DNA from: Baffinella frigidus
Lineage: Eukaryota; Cryptophyceae; Cryptomonadales; Baffinellaceae
Direction of reading: 5' to 3'
Assembly: GCA_026770585.1 (NCBI GenBank)
Contig: MU646838.1
Coordinates: forward strand, 75,034 to 117,523
Length of the DNA stretch: 42,490 bases
Below, piece after piece: positions 1-10,679 of the stretch (positions within the stretch are counted from its first letter, which is position 1; every line of letters begins with the position of its first letter). The notes below the pieces were generated by a model, which saw only the letters and a list, made by a program, of their open reading frames with translations, had not been told where the DNA came from and made no database searches. The translations under genes were made by a program, and so were the position numbers.

Positions 1-61
<61 letters not shown>

Positions 62-116
62 CGAGAGAGCGAGAAACAGAGAGCGAGAAACAGAGAGAGA
101 GAGAGAGAGAGAGTGG
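1..116. repeat. (GA)n microsatellite
   Basis: The first 56 bases are an uninterrupted GA dinucleotide run, followed by degenerate GAGC/GAAACAGAGA units. It lies beyond the last visible exon of the minus-strand gene and probably inside one of its introns. Confidence 0.95.
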
Positions 117-360
117 GGCGGGGGCGAGACCTGGAAGCTGTCCCCACCTCCAACTTGGCTGATTCTCCGGCTTCCACGCCTGCGGTTCGCGAGCCGATTT
201 CACGCCAGATCGTGAGTAGCAATTTTAGAACGCAACGTTTCGTTTCGTGGTCTCTCTCTCTGGGTGTGCCGCGCGTCCTGCGCTTGGAGGGTGTGCCAGG
301 CGTACACTGTGTGCAGGGAGTCAAGTCAGGCAGTGCTGTGTTTGGAGGAAGGGGGAACCC

Positions 361-424
361 AGCACCCTCCACCCTCCACCCTCCACCCTCCACCCTCCAC
401 CCTCCACCTTCCACCCTCCACCAT
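361..424. repeat. Telomere-variant array (ACCCTCC)n
   Basis: Nearly perfect heptamer repeats of ACCCTCC with one ACCTTCC unit. It begins a few bases beyond the splice donor of the minus-strand exon 438-594, so it is intronic. It is C-rich on the plus strand and G-rich on the transcribed sense strand. Confidence 0.9.
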
Positions 425-437
425 CAACGCTAGTAAC

Positions 438-3400
438 CTGGCATTCGGCGCGTCAGCATCCGGCGCCATCGCCAGGAGTGTCCCTGTGAGGATGAGCCAC
501 ACGCCGGTGGGCTTGCCGTTCTGGAGCGCAATGTGTTCTCCGGGGAGGAACGTGCGGAGCGTCGCGGGGGCCAGCAGCGATGTCATTGATGCTCCTGCCC
601 GATGTAGGGTCAGGTGTTTGTTTCAAGAAAGTGGGGCTACGACCTCTTTGAGGAGACGCGTCCTCCCAGGGACGAGGGAAACGGGACCGGGGGAGCACAA
701 GACGCCCCGAATCCGGGGGAGCACAAGGCGCCCCGGATTGTCACTGTCAGAATCTTGAATCGCCTTTGGGAACAAAAAGAATGTGGCAGCAAACTGTGTG
801 AGTCAGCGCGTCTTCCTCCCAGGGAAGGCAAACGCGATTCTCCGAATCGCGGGGGGCACGAGGCGCCCCCCCACACGAGGCTACCCAGGCGAACAGAATA
901 AAACGGACTTTTAAAGTTTTGTGGGCAAATGATCACGTTTCCGCCCGCTGAGCGGTCGGACCTGGGTAAAGTCGCTGCTTTTCATCTGAAAATTACTACA
1001 CACGTTTACAATCGACTTTTATTATGTTCGCATAGGTAGCCTCGTGTGGCCCGGGGTGTTACCGGGCACCATGTTTCGAGGTGTACGAGTGAGTGTTATA
1101 AAGAAGGGGATAAGCAAACAAAAGGCATTTCGAGGCACGTGCGCGTGCGCAGGTCATGCCTCGCGCCGGGCGCGAGGCAGATGTGCTGCTCTCTCGGTGG
1201 GTGTCTTTTGGTAACTCTCGCTCGGCGGGTGTCTCTTTACTGTGCGGTACCTCGGAGGTGACACACGCTCGGTGCCGGGGAGTCTCGCTACTGCATCTGA
1301 CCTTCGACAGGGGAGTGCAGAGTTGCGGCTCAACAGCGCTTGATGTTCCGGGTGACATCGTGTTGTTCCGGAGAACAGCACGCGCCAAAATGGGCGCTGA
1401 CTGACTCGCAGTGACGGGGGGGTGAGTCGCAGTGACGGGGGGGTGGGGGCGGGAGGGGGAGACCAGGCGGGACGAGCGAGAAAGGCGGGTGGTCCTGGAA
1501 CGAGTGAGCCAACTGGCGCAGCTCCATCGAGCCCCGCTCCTCCGGGCGCATCTCCAGCGTTCGCATCACCCTGCCAGGATAGCCAGTCCGGGGGCATCAC
1601 CCTGTCAGGATAGCCAGCCTTGTGGGGGGGAGGGGGGGGCTCTGGCGCCACCCAGGGATCTCGATTCACCTCGACACCTCCCCACGCTCCCCTCCATCCT
1701 GTCCCCCGACTACCTATTGACTCTGGCGCGGTCGAGGGATCGCGTTCAGTCTCGACATCTCGTCGCCTCGCTCTCCCTGCTTTCCTGCCCCCCGCCACAT
1801 TCTTTCGCTCGGTCACCCACGTTGGAAGTCTCACGCTAATTGCCAGAGGTCCTGTCGATCGCTGAGGTGCACGTGGTGGGGCACCAGGGACTCCAGGGCA
1901 AGCCAAGCTGCAGGAGCCACAAACAAGAACTTGAGCACTAGGGACGGGGAAGCAAGCCCCTTCGCACCAAGAGCCACAGACAATCATGTAAAAAGCTAAC
2001 GCCTGTGAGTTATTTCCTGTCTACGGATTGCCTACGGTAGGAGCCCCCCTCCCAACGACTTTTAAAGTCGTAGGGAGGGGGGCTGCTACCGTAGGCAATC
2101 CGTAGGCGGCATGTACCTCGATGGCGTTGGCGTGTGGCATGAACAAGGTCTAGGCGGGGGGCAATTGGAACCTGTCGAGTGCGAGAACATCGCTCGTCCC
2201 GCGGCGCAAGCACCCAGCGTCGATGAAGTCCTTGTCTTTGATGATGGCCACGACTGCGGATCCTCTGCTGAAGAACATCGTCCCCTTCTTCCCGGGAAGC
2301 GGCGCCATTGAAGAAGCGCCGAACCTACGCACAATTTGATAAAGATTATAAGCAAGCGCAATGATCTGGAAATAAATGCGGAACGTAAAAAACTGGCGCC
2401 ATCTGAGACGCGCTGAACCTGAGCACGCCCGCCCGGTCAAAGAAAAGGTCATGCGGTGCTTCAAACATTGGAAATTCATGGGGTGCTCCAAACTGCTCCA
2501 AATGCGCAAACCAACCTCGTCACCAAGCCAAATCGACGCGGGCATCGTGCGGTGAGATGCATCGTGAGAAACACACCCCAACTACATCAGGGGAGACACG
2601 CATACTGCAAGCACTGCGTGGCTGAGACGATGGCTGCGACGTGAGGCGGTTCTGCGGAGGAATTATCGGTGGATAATGATCGGTGAAGAAAGCTCGGTGC
2701 AAAATGATCGGTGGATAATGATGTTTGATGATCGGTGGATAATGATCGGTGGATAATGATGTTTGGATAATGATCGGTGGAGCGGGCACGCACCAGTCGC
2801 GGGGCCCCACGTCATCCGAAGTCATGTGGTCATTCGACGAGGAGAGCATCCCCTCCTCCTCCTCCTCGGTCTCCTGCCTCACCTCCTCCCGTCAGACGTG
2901 CCCGCATCCCACCCATTCTGATGGACACTATCCTTGTGTGTCGCACGCGCCTCTGCCACACGCGCGTTCGCAAAGGGGTGTGCGGAAAACGATGCAACAT
3001 GGTGAGGATGTCTCCGTTAGCGCTGGACATCCGGAACCATTGCCTCGAGTGCTGGGACGCCCCTCGAGAGTGTGGTTCAGTAGAGATGGTGAGGATGCGG
3101 TTGGTGTGGTGCCGTGGGTTGGCGTGTGGGAGGGCAGCCATCCTCCCACTGATTGATGTGTGGGATGGTGCGTGGGATGGTGTGTGGGAGGGTGTGTGAG
3201 AGGGCACCAGATCGCCGATGGTAGCAATCGCCTTGACGAGAAGGATGTGCTCAAAGTCCGAGAACAGCAGGCTTGCTTCCTCCGCCTGCTTGTTCCACCC
3301 AGCTCCGTCAGGCACACACCCTTGAGACACAACCTGTTCCACCCACGCCCTTGAGGCCGTCCCACACCCGTGAGGCACAACCTCGTGTTACACCCACACC

Positions 3401-5905
3401 CGTGAGGCAGAACCTCGCCCACCAGCGTCACGCGGATTCTCGTTTGAGGTCCTCATAACCCTAGGAGAGGACAGCAGATGCTTCACGGCAAGTGGGCCCT
3501 GCGGAGTGGACCGCACTAAGTGCATCACGCTCACCCTACATCCCGAGGTGGACACTCGGGATCAAACGCATGCGGTGTGACTGTGAATGACGCCTCTGGC
3601 CCTGCCCTCCCCGCGGGGGGCATCGCGAGCTTCGCGCGGCGGCAACCCCGTGCGCTCCGTCGCACGGACAACCGCGCACGCCGAGCACGCCTGTAGGGTA
3701 CCCCTACCGTTGCTCAAGGGTAACGGTGCAAGGAAGAAACACCCTCAGCGTGCCTCAAAGCGTTCACCCAAAAACAGCATATCCACCTACGAAGAGAGAG
3801 AGAGCGAATGCAAGACACGGCCCTCCCCGCGGGAGGTATCGACCCTTCCCGGCAACGCGTCTTCTGCGGGAGGGGGCAGACCGGAACGGGAGGCGTGTCA
3901 GGCCCCATGAGACTCCCCCCGCTTCCCCCGGCGCTGGACCCGCGCGTGGCGAGCCAGCGCTTCGCGCGAGTCTCGATTGTCTCAGGCTGCTTGCCCGAAG
4001 GGAGGATGGAGCGCAGCGATATCGACCTGTTAGTGAAGGACGTACCGAGTCAGAATGCTGAGGTGCTTGCTGGTGTGACACGGGGCATGCCACGCGTGTC
4101 GAAACCGGCAAGCTTGCTAGTGGGCATACGACCACGTGGAAACGGTGCCCGAAACAACGACCACAGCGGGCATCGTGTGTACCAGGACACGCTCTGATCA
4201 GTCAACCGTCGCAGGAGTCTCGTGTAAGGTAAGGATAAACACCATCCCGAAGTGGAAACGGCGCCCTAAACCCCAACGAGGAAACGGCGCTACAACAGCA
4301 AAAAAAGGCGATGGTATTCCGCGCGGTGACACATGCGAGACTTCCCTCTGGGGGTGGGATTCGGAAGTAGACCGGGAGACGAAACAGCGCACCCACTCCT
4401 TATCCGGCACATCGGTGCCACTTTCTTCACTGCCGAGAGAAACACCCCCACACGGCGTCAGCCCTGTGGTGTCGCTCTCCTCGATGACACGAAACACAGC
4501 CCCACACGCCTTCAGCGGTGCGTTGCCACAGAGCCACGCCTGGCTGATGGACCGCCATCCCCCAACAGTCGCGCGATGGAAGCAATGCTTCTCTCAAGGC
4601 CGAGCGTCCACGCATCAATGCGTGGCTCGGGTGCGACGTCGGGCTCGGTTGGTCTCGGTACGGCCCGGGGTTCAGTCAGTGCAAATAAGCACGCGCGCGC
4701 GGGATAGGGGGGGCGTGGCGGGGAGCAAGACTCATTCATCAGAGTGCAGGCGTGAGAGTGGCACGAGAGTGCGGGGGGGTGTGTGCGATGCGGACCTTCC
4801 AAAGGCAGGGAGCCGTGATGGGCTGACCGTCCCGCCTGTCGCCACCCCCGTGTTGCGTTAGGTGCTCAAAACAAGGTCGCCTCGGGAGGGATTGAGTGGT
4901 GGCCATGTTAGCTACTACCAGAATAACCGGAATGAACAGATGAGCAACACCAAGAACACGCGCGCGCGCGAGAGCCGCAAGACGCGCGCACCACGCAACG
5001 CAAGGCGGTGCATGGGGGGGGGTGACAGCGGCGGGGGCGCAACAGACAACACGGGACTCACGTGAAGACACCGGGCGGCGCGTGGCGCTCTGCCCCAGGA
5101 ACCCCACCAGCGGAGACTGCGAATGCCCTGGCGATCGTCCTTTCAGGATACCCCCCGGGGACCGCGGGGGCGTCGGGCTGCTGCCGCCGCTCTTGAATGA
5201 GCGTGAGGCCATGGGCGACGTTGGGGGGGACGAGTTTTCGGAGGTTGATGGGTCGCCGTAGAGGGTGCCCGCCAGGCAGATTGCTGACTCGTCTTTCTGG
5301 AGATGCAGCGGCGTCCCTTTTCGCACCTGGGGAGTAGGGTTCAGGGTTGAGGGCGCTTGGATGGCATGCCGTGGCGTGATCACCCTCCCGCCTTCCCTCC
5401 GGCACGCGTCAGGAAGCACAGCACCGCCCTCATGCAAGCTCGTAGGATAACTGACTGAACATGGGGTAGTTAGGCCTACGGTATTGACTACGGTAGGCCG
5501 TAGGGGGGGGGTTCTATGAAACATTAGGTCCTAGGGGCCCTACGGACTACCGTAGGCTGTACCGTAGGCCTACCTACCCCATTTTCAGTCCGTTGCCCTA
5601 TTAAAGCGTGCGCAATGACGCGTGACAAGGCGGGGGGGTGGATGATAATGCCGAGAGGCCAAGATGGTGGTCACCCCAGCCTGGGAACACCGGCACGAGG
5701 CTGTGCCAGAGGCTGTGCCTGAGGTCTGGCTGGCATCATCTCACCCCCGATGATTGTTGCATCATCGGGGCTGTGGTGGGACCCGGCAACGTGGCTGACG
5801 GGGGCAGTCGGGTGGAGGCGGAACAAGTGGGGCCGGGAGCGCATACCAAAACGAGTAAGGCCGGGTGATGATACCAAGAAGAATCAAGGCGGGAGCGGAT
5901 AACAG

Positions 5906-5953
<48 letters not shown>

Positions 5954-8900
5954 AGTGGGGGCGGGGGCGGATACCAACACGCCGCGGAGACGCGTGGCGA
6001 GCGGCACCAGACGATCCACCGGCATCTCATCCCGCAACGGCGTCTTGAGAAACGCGGCCGCGATCACCCGCGCCTGCAGGATCGTGCGGGAGGCCACCGC
6101 CGTGGAGAGGAGCACGCGCGAGGATTGCTGGGGGGCGTTGAGGGCGTCCATCGCCAGGGCGTGGATGGCCAGGGGGAGGATCAGCACCTGGGGGGGGGGG
6201 GGGCGGGGATTAATGAATTGCCAACTACATACCTTATCTGTAGGAATCCCCCTATGTCCCTACGCTGTTGCCTACCGTAGAGTCGCCTGTCTGGACGCGT
6301 AGGTGGTATTGGAAATCCCTTTGAAGTCTGGTTTGTGGCACGACCGCGAGAAGCCAGAAGGTGTGGGTTGTGAGGGTAAGAGGGAGTGATGGGGAACTCC
6401 GACCATGGCACTAATATACAGGAAACCCAAAGAAGGCACGGTGGAACGAGGCGTGAGGGCGCCTCGTGTGGGAGGGGCAACGGCTCCAATGGTCCACACC
6501 TGGTCACAGCCAATGGCTCCAATAGCGTGTACCCTACTGCACGGGGTGGAGTAACCTCGGTGGGGGTGCGCGCGACGGCAGACGCGGGCGCCTCCCCTTG
6601 GAACCATGGCGCGTGTTCCAGCAGCGGTTCGCCTGGGTGCACCACCCCCACCTGCACCCCGACACCTGCAAAGCAAAGCACACGTCAGGTAGTCATCCCG
6701 TCCGAGTCCTTCAGAGTTAAGAGTCATGCAAAAAGGGTTCACGCGTGAGCACCTTTAGCGGCTCACGCGTGGGCACCTTTCGCCCACTAAAACGATTCCA
6801 ATGCAATTTCAGTGTTGGAAATAATTGATTTTTTTTGCATTATAACCTTTGCAGCGAGTCACATCCAAAGAAGGGGCTCACGCGTGAAGACTTGTGGCGT
6901 TAACAGGGGTGCGTATTCCCGAGGCGGGCCTATCGCACGCACCTGTCGGAGTAGGGATGGCGTCTGCCAGCAGGGACGGGCGCGCCCCCCGCGTGTGCAA
7001 CGACACATACCCCGACACCACGATCATCACATTCCGCACAGCATCCCCCTCCCGCTGCATCACGGCTCCTGCCGGGAACTCCCGGAATCCCACGTTGGCC
7101 AGGACCGCCTCTGCGGCGACGCGGCTGGAGTGCTGGCAGAATTCGCGGGAGATGCCCGTGGGGAGGAGCCCCAGCATGTCGCTCAGCCCCCAGCGCTGCC
7201 CCCCCTCGCCATCCTCGATCCCGTCATCTGCCGCGGCGCCACACGCTTTCTCAGCCCACGCCAGAGTGTTGGAAGGGGTCGCTAAAAGTCAACTCCCCGA
7301 GAGGATTAAGGGGGGGTTGTTCACTTTTGGCATAGCTGAACGCCAAAATTGGCGTTTCCAAAGAGAGCTACCCCCTCCAGCAGTCTTGCGGTTGCACTTG
7401 AACCACCCACGCTTGCCGTTGGCGCACGTGTTCACTAAGAAATGAAACCCTTTTTTGGAGGTCGTGTATGGAATCGACCGGGTTCCCCACCCCACTCCGC
7501 AGCCGGGCCTATCAGACAGGACAACTCAACCGCTCTCCAGGCAGGGAGGTTTCCAGGAGAGAAACGAGGGACCACACGAGGCGGGCGTGCCTGGAGGAAG
7601 CTGCGGCGAAGGGTGGGATCCAAACACGGCAAGCGCGTCGAGGCAGAGCGCGACGCGCGCCCGCTCCAACGCTGACCGCGCGCCTGCCTCCTGCTCGCCA
7701 CGCCACGCACACGCGTCAGTACGCCGGGTGATGTAGTGTGGTCAAGTCGGCATTCCAAAACTGCCAGGGATTCCCCGCGCCTGGCAGACCGGCCACAGAG
7801 GGATGGCTGGAGTCAAGCCGCGAGGTACAGCCGCTGCGGAGCGGAGCAAGCGCAGCACGCGCAGGTTTGGAGCCTGCATTGCTCTGTCCCGTACCCGTAA
7901 ACACTAAACCCATAACCCGTAACACCGTGACCGCAGAATCCCTACACCCTACACCCTACATCCTACACCCTACACCCTACACCCTACACCCTGCACCCTA
8001 CACCCTACACCCTACACCCTACACCCTACACCCAACACCCTGCGCCCTACATCCTACATCCTGCGCCCTACACCTTACATCCTACAACCTACAGCCGACA
8101 CCCGACACCATACATCTACCGGGTCACCCCGCGATTCTTGCCTCTTGGGGAGACGACTCGCGCTGGGGGGTGGCAGTGCCTGAAAACTACTGATACCTTG
8201 GATAAGTTATCACACCCCAGCCGACACCGAACCCTAGGAAGGCACCTTGCGGAGAGCCTCGCGGCACCAGACGGGGCGGAGGTAGAAGGTGGGGCCAAGT
8301 TGCTGTGTCAGGAAGTTTCGGATCGGAGGCAGCGTGCCAGATGTCGGGTGAAGCTGGATGCAGACCACCTCACCTGCCGCGCCAAAGGGGCATCAGCACC
8401 AGAAGGATCACCGTCACAATAAATCATCATGTTCCGCTCAACGCGCTTGGGCAGGACAACTCATGCTGGTCCGCTTCTCTCGAGGACCCTCTTCTGGCCC
8501 TTACATTCGTGAGAGAAGTTCCGGCCGTAGTTGAGAGGCTAAAGAGAGAGAAAATGACCTCACGGAAACCTACGCTAACATCTCGGTAGATGAATGAATC
8601 ATGGGAGTCAAGGACTCTGCGACGCGGCACAAGGTGCCAACGCGGCAGCATCGCCAGATCCAGGGCTGGCCTCTGCATCAGGGCGCCGCAGTACTGCCCG
8701 TGCCTCCCTGCATTGTTTCAACCAGAGGCAGAGGCGGAAAAAAGGAAGCCGTTCGGGGCGGTGCGGGTGCGGGGGAGGGGTGTGCCTGAGAAGACAGCCG
8801 TGGCGGATCTGGAGCCAAACGCGGTGACCAGCGCATCCTCCCCGAACGCGTTGCCGCAGCGCAGCACCGCCACCAGCTCGCCCAGCTTGTCGACCTCGCG

Positions 8901-10531
8901 CGTCGGCACGCTGTGGCTCCCGAACGACTGCTGTTCGTCCGGCGCCGCGCGCGCGTGGTGGTGCGGCTGCAACGCGTCGGGGGGGGACGGCGTCCCCAGC
9001 ATCCCGCGCGTCGACGGATCAGGCGACCGCATGCTCACTTTGGAGTTTTCGTGTCGTGGCTCGGGTGAGCGAAGGCTCGCCTTTGAGTTTTCGTGGCGCA
9101 CAGACAACGACGACTTCTCGTGAGATTTCACGGTCGAGTTTGCCGTGGCGTCGGCCGGTTCCTGGACGACCGGGGACACCCCTGGCACTTTTCGAATGTC
9201 GACTTGGCCGCACAGTATCACCCATAGCCCCGCCTTGCTTTTGACAGCCTTGCCTTGCTCGAAGAGGACGCTTGAGATGTCTGCCGTCTGCGTCTTCTCG
9301 CGATGCACCGAGAAGCTCTGCGCACAAGCCCTCCGAACATTCTCCGGGAGGTTCTTGAAAAATGCGAGCTCGCCCACCGCCCGATCCAGAATGCTCTCGT
9401 CATCATAGCTCAGCTCCGCGGGCTCCGAGTCCGCCGCAAGCTGCAAAATGAGGTGCGCTGCGCGCTCCGCGTGAGCGTCGTCCATGGTGTGGAACGCTCT
9501 CCGCAGCTCCTCCGCAGCATCGTTGATTGCGGGAATGGGCACCATCCCCGACGCTGTGTCACGAACCCCAGCGAATGGCAAGACGGCCGAATCTGGAGGA
9601 GGGGTCGGGCGGCGTCGTCAGCGATTTCGGCTGGCGTGGTCCGGGAAAGGTCGTCAGGACGACAGGCAGGGTCTCTCTGTGGACAGCAAGGTGCTTTCTC
9701 GGTAGATCGGTCGCAGAGGACGGGGCTGGTTCGCGGTTCGCAATGTGGGGGCGGGTGGGCTGGCGGCTGGAGTGGGGGTCTGTCAGTCACTGCCCCCTTG
9801 GCTTTGCCCCGGGTATAACAGTTCAGCTATCTCTCTCTGCGCTCCATCATGGCCATACATGCTCCCTATAAATCTAGCTCCGTCCGGGTACCACTAACAG
9901 TGCGTGCAAGCTACATGTCCGCTCTGTCCAGCACGTTCTCTCAACTCCAACACCTCTGACGATTGGAGAGGGCTGCTTCACAGCGAATTCTCAAGTACTT
10001 GGATACGTGGCCTAGGACGCTCCCCTTCACTGGCAGCACCAAAACCAAGACTGTGAGGCCCGTCGTGTCTTGCGCAAGACAGAACTACCCTGTCGGTTGT
10101 ACGCGACCTGGAGCCCTGGCGCGAGTGAGTCCCAAATGGTCAGTTGGTTTGGTTTGGTCGGCTCATCCATAACTTGCCTGCAAGGCAGACCAAATCGAGT
10201 CTGGTGCATGCGCCCATTTTTGGGGGGCGGCACCTTCAAAAACGAATGTATCACCCAGGTAAGTGGTTCCAAACAATCGCCCACGGTCCGCTTCGCAGGA
10301 CTGAATTCAGAAACTTCGAAACTCTGCGTTTGAAGATCTCTGCCCCGTTCTGTTAACGCTGGAGGCGCCTGTCGGTGCACCGAGCAACCGTGTGGACGGG
10401 CCGACGCATCCTCCCTCTCTCCGAAAGGATCGCCTCCCAACGCCGCCCTCGAACAGGTACTTACGTGCGCCCCGCCGCAGCCTAAATTTAGGTGGACTCG
10501 AACTGACCAGCTGCAGCACGGCGGCCTCCAT
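438..10531 (-). CDS. Tandem cyclic-nucleotide-binding-domain protein (3' end off window)
   Basis: Predicted exons, 5' to 3' on the minus strand: 10531-10465, 9553-8786, 8373-8246, 7873-7797, 7590-7526, 7281-6943, 6665-6556, 6187-5975, 5326-5062, about 4650-4522, 4026-3882, 3285-3208, 2873-2794, 2324-2255, 2171-2117, 1907-1835, 1570-1464, 594-438. Splice phases chain throughout except at the acceptor near 4650, which I could not fix. Start Met at 10531. Five cNMP-binding-like repeats are visible. Repeat 1 has a clear phosphate-binding cassette, FGEDALVTAFGSRSATAV, after a strand GLWVILCGQVDI. Repeat 2 has EFPAGAVMQREGD and PGEPLL...ASAV. Repeat 3 has RKGTPLHLQKDE and ARRGSVAT. Repeat 4 has DWFGASSM, where the cassette Glu is replaced. 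Repeat 5 starts FLPGEHIALQNGKPTG and runs off the window. Ser/Pro/Gly-rich or acidic inserts separate strand and cassette. No channel pore or kinase domain is seen, so the role is unknown, perhaps cyclic-nucleotide sensing or scaffolding. Two introns appear to use GC donors (8785, 4521). Confidence 0.75.
2020..2106. mobile_element. Short foldback element
   Basis: A near-perfect palindrome. The arm at 2021-2040 (CTACGGATTGCCTACGGTAG) is matched in reverse complement at 2086-2105, and inner arms meet at an ACTTTTAAAGT centre. It shares the core TTGCCTACGGTAG with the larger foldback family at 5.4, 13.4 and 35.7 kb. It lies in an intron of the minus-strand gene. Confidence 0.75.
2661..2780. repeat. 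Tandem GATCGGTGGATAAT repeats
   Basis: Irregular tandem units of about 14-17 bp built on GATCGGTGGATAATGAT. It ends just downstream (in transcript sense) of the donor of the minus-strand exon 2873-2794. Confidence 0.85.
3295..3425. repeat. Degenerate tandem CACACCCGTGAGGCACAACCT
   Basis: About four degenerate units of 22-32 bp sharing CACCCxTGAGGCxxAACCT. It lies immediately upstream (transcript sense) of the acceptor of the minus-strand exon 3285-3208. Confidence 0.75.
5443..5602. mobile_element. Foldback element, CCTACGGTA family
   Basis: A complete copy with long terminal inverted repeats. The left arm reads GGGGTAGTTAGGCCTACGGTA and the right arm TACCGTAGGCCTACCTACCCC. The ends pair further outward (GGATAACTGACTGAA against TTCAGTCCGTTGCCC). 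There is no coding capacity, so it looks like a MITE. It lies in an intron of the minus-strand gene, between exons 6187-5975 and 5326-5062. Confidence 0.85.
5908..5949. repeat. (GA)n microsatellite
   Basis: Uninterrupted GA dinucleotides, 26-42 bp beyond the donor of the minus-strand exon 6187-5975. Confidence 0.95.
7930..8105. repeat. Telomere-variant array (CCCTACA)n
   Basis: About 20 heptamers, mostly CCCTACA, with CCCTGCA and CATCCTA variants toward the right end. It lies in the intron between minus-strand exons 8373-8246 and 7873-7797. Confidence 0.95.
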
Positions 10532-10679
10532 CGCGGGCTCGATGCGGCTGACACCTGGACGCTGTTGGCAGGCAAGGGCGAAGAGAGTTTTGTGGCCGTG
10601 TTTGAGGTGAATCGCACGTCGCCTTCCTCACCTACTTTGCTGGATGGAGTGAGAAAGTGGAGGTGAGGCGGCGGGCGGG
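10532..10679. promoter_or_regulatory. Putative divergent (bidirectional) promoter
   Basis: About 150 bp separate the predicted start codons of the minus-strand cNMP-domain gene (10531) and the plus-strand 7TM gene (10680). I see no TATA box. The assignment is positional only and depends on both start codons being right. Confidence 0.35.

Noticed and set aside
3587-4861. Plus-strand overlapping open frames
   Set aside because: They are shadows of the minus-strand exons and high-GC intron sequence; the minus reading carries the cNMP-domain motifs and matching phases.
10474-10608. Plus-strand exon-like frame (PKFRWTRTDQLQHGG... to ...ESFVAVFE) with plausible AG and GT ends
   Set aside because: The minus strand here has a perfect GTAAGT donor, and its phase matches the next minus exon (9553). 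The plus frame has no phase-compatible link to exon 11127. It remains a possible alternative.
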